From contig JAEWER010000024.1 in the NCBI GenBank assembly GCA_023389255.1, forward strand, positions 1 through 53,865: DNA of 53,865 nt. Direction: 5' to 3'. Made by a program: the position numbers and the translations under genes. Below the pieces are notes generated by a model that made no database searches, was not told where the DNA came from, and was given only the letters and a program-made list of their open reading frames with translations. Shown here piece after piece: positions 17,752-25,314 of this stretch. The stretch comes from Bacillota bacterium (GTDB lineage: Bacteria > Bacillota > Clostridia > Saccharofermentanales > DTU023). Position 1 is the first letter of the stretch; the number at the start of each line of letters is the position of its first letter.

Positions 17752-18609
17752 ATGAATAAATCATTGAAGAAAGTTTTATTACTATTAGCAGGGGTGCTTT
17801 TAGGAATAGTTTTGACGATTGGCTTTTTATTTATAAGACAGGGATTAAGTATGAAGTTTACCTCAGATCAAAGACCAGTGATTGAATTAAACTATGGATC
17901 AAAAATTGATTCAGGTATGTTTTCTTCGATTGATGATACAGAGTCAGTAGTCCTACCAAAAGGTTATGTGCTTGTATCAATTAACCCAAGCTGTAGCTCC
18001 TGTATTGAAGAGCTTGAAGTGACAAAGATTTTAGAAAATATCTTAAAAAATTTAGATTTATCTGTTGTGCTTCTCTGGGAAACCAAACCGGATCAAAACT
18101 TTATCGAAAAAGGAACATCAATTCAATTTCTTTCTAACAAGCGTATAGCTAATCCAGGTGTCAAATACCTATTCATATCTGGGGATAATACAGTAAGTTT
18201 TATAACAAATGAGATTAGCAATTTAGTTGATTATCTTTATCAGCATGACGTGGTAGATCAACGCCATCTGAGTATAGCTACCAATCAGTATTTAATAAAT
18301 GAATACGGAAGTAGTGATGCCAACAAGAAAAAGTTACTATACTTTGCCATGGAAAATTGTCCAGATTGTATGAGGGCAGATGATTTGTTAAACGATAATA
18401 ATGTTTCTGATTTGTATGAAATAATCACTATATATACCGATGATTCCGCAGGTTCGAAACCTGTTGTTGATAGAAATGAACTATTAAAGACAATTTATGC
18501 CATTGAGTGGTATCCGAGTTTTGTGATTATTAACTCAGATTCGTATCAGATTATCGGCAAACAAGATAGAGATGAAGACATCTTGAAACAGCTTCAGAAG
18601 TCTCAATAG
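17752..18609 (+). CDS. Membrane-anchored protein with two thioredoxin-like CxxC motifs
   Basis: This 285-aa protein has one N-terminal transmembrane segment (about 7-29), so the rest should lie outside the membrane. Two redox motifs are visible: Cys81-Ser-Ser-Cys84 in INPSCSSCIEEL, and Cys203-Pro-Asp-Cys206 in MENCPDCMRAD. The second is followed by IEWYPSFVII (251-260), with the cis-proline position of thioredoxin folds. I read it as a tandem thioredoxin-like thiol-disulfide oxidoreductase. It lies between the lipoprotein and a six-cysteine secreted peptide, which suggests a role in forming or isomerising that peptide's disulfides. Sequence similarity outside the motifs is weak. Confidence 0.65.
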   Translation: MNKSLKKVLLLLAGVLLGIVLTIGFLFIRQGLSMKFTSDQRPVIELNYGSKIDSGMFSSIDDTESVVLPKGYVLVSINPSCSSCIEELEVTKILENILKNLDLSVVLLWETKPDQNFIEKGTSIQFLSNKRIANPGVKYLFISGDNTVSFITNEISNLVDYLYQHDVVDQRHLSIATNQYLINEYGSSDANKKKLLYFAMENCPDCMRADDLLNDNNVSDLYEIITIYTDDSAGSKPVVDRNELLKTIYAIEWYPSFVIINSDSYQIIGKQDRDEDILKQLQKSQ

Positions 18610-18620
18610 TGTATATCTTA

Positions 18621-18654
18621 TTGAGATTTGTAAATATGACTACTATAGTTAGTC
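18621..18654 (+). promoter_or_regulatory. Promoter of the peptide gene with overlapping inverted repeat
   Basis: TTGAGA (18621-18626) and TATAGT (18644-18649) with exactly 17 bases between form a good sigma-A promoter. GACTA (18638-18642) and TAGTC (18650-18654) flank the -10 box as a 5-bp inverted repeat, a possible operator. The peptide gene therefore seems to have its own promoter in addition to read-through. Confidence 0.6.
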
Positions 18655-18673
18655 AATTTAATTAGGAGGAGTT

Positions 18674-18937
18674 ATGAAAAAAGCAATTGCGTTAGTTTTA
18701 GTCCTTCTGTTTGTAAGTGTATTTGCTTACTCTACAGTGCAGGCAGGTGGATGTTCTGATTGGAAAGTTTCAAAAAAAGGTCGCAAGTATTGTACTGATG
18801 AAAGGTGCCCTGGTGGATTTCATACACGAAGCTATATCCCAACTACCTATTCTCAAAAATGTATTCGTAACAATGGAGAAATATATTTTCGTACAAAATC
18901 AAAAGATGTATTTTACGCTTGTGATTGTACAAATTAG
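18674..18937 (+). CDS. Small secreted six-cysteine basic peptide
   Basis: The 87-aa product starts with a classic signal peptide (MKK, hydrophobic core, VQA at 22-24), so cleavage after Ala24 would release a 63-aa peptide. That peptide has six cysteines (27, 40, 45, 63, 83, 85), enough for three disulfides, and a net charge of about +6. The ribosome binding site AGGAGG is optimal. I do not recognise the family: it lacks the features of lactococcin 972-type bacteriocins, which have no cysteine. Its neighbours are a CxxC protein upstream and an ABC transporter downstream. A bacteriocin or other secreted effector is inference. Confidence 0.7.
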   Translation: MKKAIALVLVLLFVSVFAYSTVQAGGCSDWKVSKKGRKYCTDERCPGGFHTRSYIPTTYSQKCIRNNGEIYFRTKSKDVFYACDCTN

Positions 18938-18941
18938 TTTT

Positions 18942-18977
18942 AACCATATAGCGAGATGCCCTTATCACTATATGGTT
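18942..18977 (+). terminator. Stem-loop after the peptide gene (no T run)
   Basis: AACCATATAG (18942-18951) and CTATATGGTT (18968-18977) form a perfect 10-bp stem with a 16-base loop, 4 bases after the peptide stop codon. A run of A, not T, follows, so it may protect the peptide mRNA or only partly stop transcription before the ABC genes. Confidence 0.45.
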
Positions 18978-19054
18978 TAAAAATGATGGCTGAATAAAGT
19001 TTTTTCTATTATCTTATTAGCCAATTTAACTTTGATTTTAGAAATATCTTAGCT

Positions 19055-20131
19055 ATGCACTTCCCCTTTTCTTATATTTACCAACGATGGTGTTTATACA
19101 AATGTAAGTATCTTGTGGTGATAGTTGTCTACTGCTTGTGTTTTTTATTACCCTTGTATTGGCTCGCTAGTTTTCGCTTTATTGCGTTGGGTGACAATAG
19201 TAAAGAGCAGGAGTGGGGAGTGCAAGCTGGTTTTGTAGCACCTGCTATTCCGCAGCTACCAGCAGAAATCACAAAGAATTTAAGCTATTCCAGTATGAGT
19301 AAAGATTTCTGCCCTGCGGCCAATATCAGCGTTAATATTTACAGTTCATCCCGTATCAAATTAGCTGATTCTCAATCTAAGCAAAATACCCAGAAAAAAA
19401 CTGATCCTAATTCGGAACTACCATTGTGTAAGGTGAGTTTTCAGCTGGCTGAAGAACTTAATCTAAGACCAGGTGATACTTTGGAACTAGCTAAGCAATC
19501 CTTCACAATTGTTGATTTGCTTTACGAAATAAATCCTAATAGTGTGCGAGTTGATTGGCCAGTATTTTTAGCTATTTATCCAGAGAAATCCAACTACTAT
19601 TCGCTGTCTGTTTCTGCCAGCAGTGAAGCAGAGGAACAGCAACTTGCTGAACAGTTGCATTCACTTCTAACCGTTGAAGAAGTTGAATTCTTATCTGTAA
19701 GTTCCATATCAGAACTGAATCAAGAACAGCATAAAGATACAAATTTCTGGCTTAGTCAACGCGCTGGAGCAATTGTTTTAGCATTAGTATTTTTTGCTTT
19801 AAATCAGTTGATTATACTAATCGATAAATGGCAGAAAGATAGAGTGGTGTGGGCAGTACACCGTGCAGTTGGAGCTAGCAAAAAAACAGTTTGGTTTATA
19901 CAACTAATAGAGACACTTACTTTAGCAACTATAGCTTACATAGTTGCTATCTGTTCCTTGAAATTAGTTTTAGAATTTAACAGTCTTACTGTAGTTACAC
20001 GCCTAGATATATGGACAATTGCTGTTGGCTATCTCATCCTTATGCCTTTATGCCTGCTTTTACAGATGCTTGTCATAGGCACATTAAAGAGACCAGTTCT
20101 GGCTACGTTGCTTAAGGAGGGTATACTCTAG
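19055..20131 (+). CDS. ABC transporter permease, FtsX/MacB type (first subunit)
   Basis: This 358-aa membrane protein has a first transmembrane segment (about 20-40), a large extracytoplasmic domain (about 45-225), and three C-terminal segments. The C-terminal part has the FtsX pattern, with VVWAVHRAVGASKKTVWFIQ (about 266-285) between segments two and three. Such proteins move peptides or lipoproteins, or act as resistance and signalling modules. The ribosome binding site is weak. Its stop overlaps the start of the second permease by one base. Confidence 0.75.
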   Translation: MHFPFSYIYQRWCLYKCKYLVVIVVYCLCFLLPLYWLASFRFIALGDNSKEQEWGVQAGFVAPAIPQLPAEITKNLSYSSMSKDFCPAANISVNIYSSSRIKLADSQSKQNTQKKTDPNSELPLCKVSFQLAEELNLRPGDTLELAKQSFTIVDLLYEINPNSVRVDWPVFLAIYPEKSNYYSLSVSASSEAEEQQLAEQLHSLLTVEEVEFLSVSSISELNQEQHKDTNFWLSQRAGAIVLALVFFALNQLIILIDKWQKDRVVWAVHRAVGASKKTVWFIQLIETLTLATIAYIVAICSLKLVLEFNSLTVVTRLDIWTIAVGYLILMPLCLLLQMLVIGTLKRPVLATLLKEGIL

Positions 20132-21261
20132 TGCTGTATTCATTTCATAAGCTCAAACAGATGCTTCTTTACCATAGCGGTCTATATGTGTTGATTATCT
20201 TGCAACTCGTTATTGGCGTTGCTTCCATTATTTATGGCAGTAATATTTTTTACTCGGTTTATAGCGCTGAGCAGAAATACAATAATGGTTTAGCCGATTG
20301 GGTGTTGGAAATTCAGGCAGAAAATTACTCAGATGATTGGCAGAAACTAATTAGTACAAATGATTTTATTTGGTTAAAGCAAAATACCAAGCCTGTACTC
20401 GCTATAGATTCAACACAGATTTGGGAAAATGCTGATTCAGAGCTTTATAATCTGCTCTTATTAGATGCAGATTCTTTTGCCCTACAAAAGAATACCTACT
20501 ATATATCTGCGAATAATCCATATGCACATATTGTTGCAGAAATAGCCAAAAAAGAGCCTGCAGAAGTTTTGCCACTGCCTGCTACGCTAGCTACAAAGCG
20601 TTATATAAACTTAGGTTCGTACGAAACTCTTTCGCAGTTTATCGTTAAAGCGGTTGATTTTAGCGACTCAGCTATTTTGGCAGAAGAACAAGAGCTGGGT
20701 AGCTCGTTATTAATTGGCTTTAACAGAGAAAATAATCAAAGCTATACCGAGCTTCGCCAAAAGTTATGGAATCATTTTGCCCCTTTAATGCAAGCAGAGG
20801 TGGAGCTTAACTTGATTTCGCCTAGTAGCAATTTTAAAACTAGTTCCTTCTATAGCAAGGTCTTGCTAAACAATCTGCGTGTTGGCGCTATACTAGCATT
20901 GGTGGTATTTCTCATCGGAATAATGGGCATTTTTCATTTATTGATAGCGAAAAGAATGAAAAGTATCGGGATCAGTATTTGCTGTGGTGCTACGAGGAAA
21001 GCCGTTTGCACTGAATTAATAGGTGAGTGCAACCTAGTGGTTATTCTAGGAGTAATTTTAGGACAAGTTTTGGGAACAATTGCAACATACGCTATTGATT
21101 TCGGTTACATGCCTATGGACACAGAACAGGGCATACATTACCAAAGTTATCTGTTCACTTCAATTAGTTTTCTTCTGATCTTAGCTTTACTCAGTAGTTA
21201 TATTATTTGGCAGATTAAGAAGCACAAACAAGTAATTTCATTATTAAAATATTTAGCATAA
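20131..21261 (+). CDS. ABC transporter permease, FtsX/MacB type (second subunit)
   Basis: The 376-aa protein has the same plan as its neighbour: one N-terminal membrane segment (about 15-38), an extracytoplasmic domain (about 40-250), and three C-terminal segments around the FtsX motif AKRMKSIGISICCGATRKAV (about 274-293). It starts with GTG, preceded by AAGGAGGG in the end of the previous gene. The two permeases are different enough to form a heterodimer served by one ATPase. Confidence 0.75.
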   Translation: MLYSFHKLKQMLLYHSGLYVLIILQLVIGVASIIYGSNIFYSVYSAEQKYNNGLADWVLEIQAENYSDDWQKLISTNDFIWLKQNTKPVLAIDSTQIWENADSELYNLLLLDADSFALQKNTYYISANNPYAHIVAEIAKKEPAEVLPLPATLATKRYINLGSYETLSQFIVKAVDFSDSAILAEEQELGSSLLIGFNRENNQSYTELRQKLWNHFAPLMQAEVELNLISPSSNFKTSSFYSKVLLNNLRVGAILALVVFLIGIMGIFHLLIAKRMKSIGISICCGATRKAVCTELIGECNLVVILGVILGQVLGTIATYAIDFGYMPMDTEQGIHYQSYLFTSISFLLILALLSSYIIWQIKKHKQVISLLKYLA

Positions 21262-21271
21262 GGAGTCGGTT

Positions 21272-21949
21272 ATGTCCTTGATAGAACTTAAAAAGATCTG
21301 CAAAACTTATCAGCACAAGCACATACAGACTGCCGTATTGCGAGAGCTAGATTTACAAGTTGAAGAAGGTGAATTTATCTGTATACTGGGCGCTTCAGGT
21401 TCAGGTAAATCGACACTGCTCAACATTATTGGTTTGCTCGACAATTTCGAAGCAGGCGAATACTGCTTGCAAAATGAAAATGTTGCTTCGTTATCAGATA
21501 CAAGACAAGCGCAGATTAGAAATCAATTAATAGGTTTTGTTTTTCAGAATTTCTTACTAATACCAGAACTCAATGTATGGCAAAACGTGGCAATGCCACT
21601 GGGATATGCGAAAGTAAGTAAGTCTGAGCGCAAACAGCAAGCCTTGAGCTTGTTGGATAAGTTTGAGTTAAGCCATCTAGCTAATAAAAGAGTAGAGCGC
21701 CTATCTGGCGGGGAGCAACAAAGAGTGGCATTGTTGCGAGCCATAATCAATAAGCCCAAACTACTGTTAGCTGATGAACCAACGGGTAATTTAGATCAGC
21801 ACAATACTGAGATGGTAATGGCAATGCTACATGAATTGCATAAAAACAACACAACAATTTTAATGGTTACGCATGATTCTGAGCTAACTCATGGCGTAGA
21901 TCGTATTCTTCATATTGAAGCAGGGAAGATTATAGAAGAAAAAAGATAA
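21272..21949 (+). CDS. ABC transporter ATP-binding protein, MacB/LolD type
   Basis: At 225 aa this is a stand-alone nucleotide-binding subunit. Walker A is GASGSGKST (about 40-48), the Q-loop is in FVFQNFLLIPELNVWQNV, the signature is LSGGEQQRVALLRAI (about 143-157), Walker B is LLLADEPTGNLD (about 163-174), and the H-loop is in MVTHDSEL. The VFQNF and EPTGNLD signs place it with the MacB/LolD/FtsE group that works with FtsX-type permeases. It is last in the module before a strong terminator. Confidence 0.92.
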   Translation: MSLIELKKICKTYQHKHIQTAVLRELDLQVEEGEFICILGASGSGKSTLLNIIGLLDNFEAGEYCLQNENVASLSDTRQAQIRNQLIGFVFQNFLLIPELNVWQNVAMPLGYAKVSKSERKQQALSLLDKFELSHLANKRVERLSGGEQQRVALLRAIINKPKLLLADEPTGNLDQHNTEMVMAMLHELHKNNTTILMVTHDSELTHGVDRILHIEAGKIIEEKR

Positions 21950-21970
21950 TCATTTTACTCTAATTAAGTC

Positions 21971-22006
21971 AAAACAAAAGGCTCCATAATAGGAGCCTTT
22001 TGTTTT
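21971..22006. terminator. Bidirectional Rho-independent terminator
   Basis: A perfect 15-bp stem, AAAACAAAAGGCTCC and GGAGCCTTTTGTTTT, has a 6-base loop. The A-rich and T-rich arms let it work on both strands between the ABC genes and the convergent NADH oxidase gene. Confidence 0.93.
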
Positions 22007-22023
22007 AATCTACTCTATTTATC

Positions 22024-23364
22024 TTATTTAGCAGTTAAGGCTGCCATAGTGATGTAATTGTAGGGTTGGTTGAAGTGAGGCAAGAAGAAGATATCGGTTA
22101 AGGCAAGTTTGTCGATAGTGACACCTTCTTGAATTGCCAAGGAGAACATATGAATACCCATGCTCATATCATAGGTTGAAGCCATCTGAGCGCCTACAAT
22201 TTGACGATTGTCTTTGCGATAGACGATGCGCAACTTAACCTTAGGATTATCGTTTTTCATGAAAGCAGGGCGTTGTAAATCTTCGAACTCAGTGTATTCA
22301 ACATCAAAGCCAGACGCTTGTGCACGCTTGACGGTCATGCCAGTTGAAACCATCTTTAAGTCGTAGATGCAGATACCATTGGAACCCTGTACACCAGCAC
22401 TTTGCAAAGCTGTACCGCAGACATTGTGGGCTGCTACAACGCCACTACGTACAGCGTTGGTAGCTAGAGCAATGTAGTTGCGATCGTTTAAGGCGTTATC
22501 ATACAGAGTTGCGCAATCGCCGATAGCATAGATATCTTTAGCTGAAGTTTCTTGATTTTTGTTGACGATGTAAGCACCATTTTTGAAAGTTTCTAGCTTA
22601 TCTTTAGCTAGTTTAGTATTAGGTAAGAAACCGATGCACAGAACAACTAAATCAGCTTCATATTCACCCTTATCAGTTTTAACTGCTTTAACTTTGCCCG
22701 CTTCACCGACTAATTGTTGAACTTTTTCACCGTAATGAGCTTCGATACCATGATCTTCTAGGTTAGCTTTCATCAAGTCGGTGAAAGGCTCATCATAATA
22801 GGTTGATAGACAGGTATCAGCGGCATCGATCAGTACGACTTTTTTATTGTGACGCTCAAAAGCTTCAGCCAACTCAACACCGATATAACCAGCGCCGACA
22901 ACTGCCACAGTCTTGATATCTTGAGTTTTTAGTTTCTCAATAATGGCATCAGCATCTTGGAAAAGTTTGACGTGATGTACGTTTTCGAGATCTAAACCTT
23001 CCAGTTTGGGAGGATCGAAAGGAACAGAACCAGTTGCTAAAACTAATTTGTCATAGCTATCAGTAATTTCTTTGCCATCTTTAAGACGTACTTTGATCTC
23101 TTTTTTATCAGGATCAATGTCTAAAACTTCAGCTTCCATATGCACCTTAGCACCTTTGTCTTCTAAGGCTTTAGCACTGGAGTAGAAGAGACCTTCGGCA
23201 CCATCAATTTGATTACCGATCCACAAAGCCATACCACAACCCAAAAAGCTAATATTATTGTTGCGATCGTAGATGGTGAGTTCTGTTTGGGGATAATTAC
23301 CCAAAATGGTGTTGGCACAGGCGGTACCAGCATGGTTAGCGCCGACGATAATTACTTTGGACAT
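22024..23364 (-). CDS. nox: NADH oxidase / CoA-disulfide reductase family flavoprotein
   Basis: This 446-aa FAD enzyme belongs to the NADH oxidase/NADH peroxidase family. The FAD motif VGANHAGTACA lies at the N-terminus, the redox cysteine is Cys43 in SFLGCGMALW, the NAD motif is VVGAGYIGVELAEA, and the second FAD motif IYAIGDCATLYD is present. Most relatives reduce oxygen to water with NADH, useful for an anaerobe or microaerophile exposed to oxygen; peroxidase or CoA-disulfide reductase activity cannot be excluded. I chose the ATG at 23364, with GGAGG before it, over a GTG four codons upstream. Confidence 0.88.
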   Translation of the reverse strand: MSKVIIVGANHAGTACANTILGNYPQTELTIYDRNNNISFLGCGMALWIGNQIDGAEGLFYSSAKALEDKGAKVHMEAEVLDIDPDKKEIKVRLKDGKEITDSYDKLVLATGSVPFDPPKLEGLDLENVHHVKLFQDADAIIEKLKTQDIKTVAVVGAGYIGVELAEAFERHNKKVVLIDAADTCLSTYYDEPFTDLMKANLEDHGIEAHYGEKVQQLVGEAGKVKAVKTDKGEYEADLVVLCIGFLPNTKLAKDKLETFKNGAYIVNKNQETSAKDIYAIGDCATLYDNALNDRNYIALATNAVRSGVVAAHNVCGTALQSAGVQGSNGICIYDLKMVSTGMTVKRAQASGFDVEYTEFEDLQRPAFMKNDNPKVKLRIVYRKDNRQIVGAQMASTYDMSMGIHMFSLAIQEGVTIDKLALTDIFFLPHFNQPYNYITMAALTAK

Positions 23365-23378
23365 GTAAACCTCCACAT

Positions 23379-23453
23379 AACTGACTAAAATGAAAACGTT
23401 GTCAGTTTATAATCTGTCTAAAATAATAGCATAAATAATTCTGTATTAGACAG
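23379..23453. promoter_or_regulatory. Two inverted repeats upstream of the NADH oxidase gene
   Basis: AACTGAC (23379-23385) pairs with GTCAGTT (23401-23407), and CTGTCTAA (23414-23421) pairs with TTAGACAG (23446-23453). They lie in the 221-base region between the divergent genes. The first would fold in the oxidase mRNA leader; the second may be an operator. They do not match the Rex consensus. Confidence 0.35.
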
Positions 23454-23483
23454 CTTCTAAAATAGCTTAAATGCAGGATAAGC

Positions 23484-23513
23484 GTGACGTAAGCCTTATA
23501 TATTACTTATAAT
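23484..23513 (+). promoter_or_regulatory. Sigma-A promoter of the 23586-30529 run
   Basis: A perfect -10 box TATAAT (23508-23513) has GTGACG (23484-23489) 18 bases upstream as the -35. The start codon at 23586 follows about 70 bases later. Confidence 0.55.
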
Positions 23514-23585
23514 GATCTGAGTTTAGGCGAAGTGCATAAGTAGCTATAACAAAATTCATTAAAAAATAACAAAGAAGGTGTGCTT

Positions 23586-24590
23586 GTGGGTATTTTCTCG
23601 AAAAAACGCAAAGACGGAACTTTGGTAACAGAAGGAGATCCGATGATTCATATCATGCCTTACGTTATGAGAGGCAGAAATGAATCAGCCGTATATTACA
23701 CCAATACGATCGATATTGATCATATTCAAAAATATATAAAAGAGCGTAGAAAAGACGGGGTTAGACTGACAGTTTTCAATGTAATAATGGCGGCTGTTCT
23801 ACAAGTGTTTCATAGTCGTCCTAATATGAATCGTTTTGTAGCAGGTAGACGTCTTTACGCACATCATGATGTCGAAATACTGTATACAGTCAAAATAGAA
23901 TTAAATGACGATAGCTTTGAATCAGTCGCTCGTGTTAAATTTGATGCAGACGACAATCTTGAAACCGTCACCCGGCAAATGGAGGAACAAATTGCTTTAA
24001 TTAAAGCTGGTGGTGAAGGTTGGGATGATAAACTTATCCGCTATTTTTCCCGTATGCCACGGTGGTTTTTGCGTTCATTTTTAGGAATATTGCGTTGGCT
24101 TGATTTCCATGGGTTAATGCCTAAAGCTTTGATAGATATCATACCCATGTACTCTTCGATGTTTATTTCGCACTTAGGTAGCATTGGTGGAGATTCCGCC
24201 TTTCATCACTTGTATGAATTTGGTACAACGTCCATTTTTATGACAATAAGTAAAGTTTATGAAAAACCTTTCAAAACTAAAGATGGAGGAGTGGAATGGC
24301 GTAAAGTCATCGATCTGAATTTTACTATTGACGAGCGTATCGTTGATGGATATTACTTGATCAAGAGTATGAAAATGTTTAACCTATTGCTTTCTGATAT
24401 GAAGCTACTTGAATACTCACCTAATGAGTTACAGAAATTAGTTGATAGTGGCGAAATTAAGTTTGGATCGTCTAAAGTTGTATTTAACGATCGCCAAAAG
24501 TCGATTGCTCCTTTAGAGGCAATCGTTGATCAACAGACTGAAAATACACAAGAACACACTGATCTTTTAAATCAACATCTAGAACAGTAG
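23586..24590 (+). CDS. Stand-alone 2-oxoacid dehydrogenase E2-like acyltransferase domain protein
   Basis: The 334-aa protein resembles the CoA-dependent acyltransferase core of E2 subunits but lacks lipoyl and peripheral-subunit domains. Visible signs are FNVIMAAVLQVFHSRPNMNRF (first 19 residues of the stretch near 60-80), the FISHLGSIGG strand (about 193-202), and DERIVDGYY (about 244-252). E2 enzymes have DHRxxDG at the last place; here the catalytic His is Glu, so standard acyl transfer is doubtful. Proteins like this occur alone in Bacillota with unknown role. I chose GTG at 23586, 7 bases after an AAGAAGG site, over GTG at 23580. Confidence 0.65.
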   Translation: MGIFSKKRKDGTLVTEGDPMIHIMPYVMRGRNESAVYYTNTIDIDHIQKYIKERRKDGVRLTVFNVIMAAVLQVFHSRPNMNRFVAGRRLYAHHDVEILYTVKIELNDDSFESVARVKFDADDNLETVTRQMEEQIALIKAGGEGWDDKLIRYFSRMPRWFLRSFLGILRWLDFHGLMPKALIDIIPMYSSMFISHLGSIGGDSAFHHLYEFGTTSIFMTISKVYEKPFKTKDGGVEWRKVIDLNFTIDERIVDGYYLIKSMKMFNLLLSDMKLLEYSPNELQKLVDSGEIKFGSSKVVFNDRQKSIAPLEAIVDQQTENTQEHTDLLNQHLEQ

Positions 24591-24612
24591 TGTAGTATTA
24601 ACGAGGGATAAA

Positions 24613-25311
24613 GTGTTTCAAAGTTTTGATATTACAGATATTCTTATTTCGATTTTGGTATATACCTTTTCACTTTCCGTGCATGAATACGCCCATGCCA
24701 GAATGGCTTATCGATTAGGTGATGATACGGCATATCAGCAAGGCAGAATGACATTGAGCCCCTTGAGCCATATCGATCCATTTGGTTTAGTAGCTTTTAT
24801 AGTTGCGCACATAGGTTGGGCAAGACCAGTTCCTTACAATCCAGCGAGATTTAGGCATAACATTAGTATGCGTAAGGGGACTTTTTTGGTAGCAATAGCT
24901 GGTCCAATTAGCAATATCATCATCGCTCTTTTCGCATACGTTTTATTGAACGTATTATCTTTGGTACATATGCTTTCTCTTGCCCAAGGACAGAGCTGGG
25001 GAAATAGTACGATAGTGCTAACTTTGATTCTTATTTTCAACCGTTTCTTTTCATGGAATATCGTACTCGCAGTATTTAACATGCTACCCATACCTCCGCT
25101 GGATGGTTCCAAGGTACTGTGGTCATTCTTTCCACGCGTTATGGATGCTGTTATGGCACATGCACAACAAGTATCTTTAATTCTGTGGATGTTAATCATT
25201 TTTAGCCGTGGTTTATTTGGCAGAATTATAGGCTTTTTAGCAACACCCATTGTTTGGTTGATAGTAACACCTGTCGATTGGCTGTTTTCGCTGATTGCGC
25301 AACTTTTTTAA
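24613..25311 (+). CDS. Site-2 protease family (M50) membrane metalloprotease
   Basis: This 232-aa integral membrane protein has the zinc motif HEYAH (24-28) in its first helix and the second ligand region NMLPIPPLDGS (about 157-167). It has no PDZ domain and is short, like the YwhC/SpoIVFB-type branch. Such proteases cut membrane segments; the substrate is unknown. Start is GTG with GAGGG upstream. It sits directly before scpA, 3 bases apart, a frequent neighbourhood in Clostridia. Confidence 0.85.
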   Translation: MFQSFDITDILISILVYTFSLSVHEYAHARMAYRLGDDTAYQQGRMTLSPLSHIDPFGLVAFIVAHIGWARPVPYNPARFRHNISMRKGTFLVAIAGPISNIIIALFAYVLLNVLSLVHMLSLAQGQSWGNSTIVLTLILIFNRFFSWNIVLAVFNMLPIPPLDGSKVLWSFFPRVMDAVMAHAQQVSLILWMLIIFSRGLFGRIIGFLATPIVWLIVTPVDWLFSLIAQLF

Positions 25312-25314
25312 GCG

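Noticed and set aside
18674..18937. A lactococcin 972 family bacteriocin
   Set aside because: Context is similar, but the peptide is cysteine-rich and does not resemble the known sequence.
18717..18980. A second 87-codon frame overlapping the six-cysteine peptide gene
   Set aside because: It has no ribosome binding site or signal peptide and ends inside the 3' stem-loop; the other frame has both signals.
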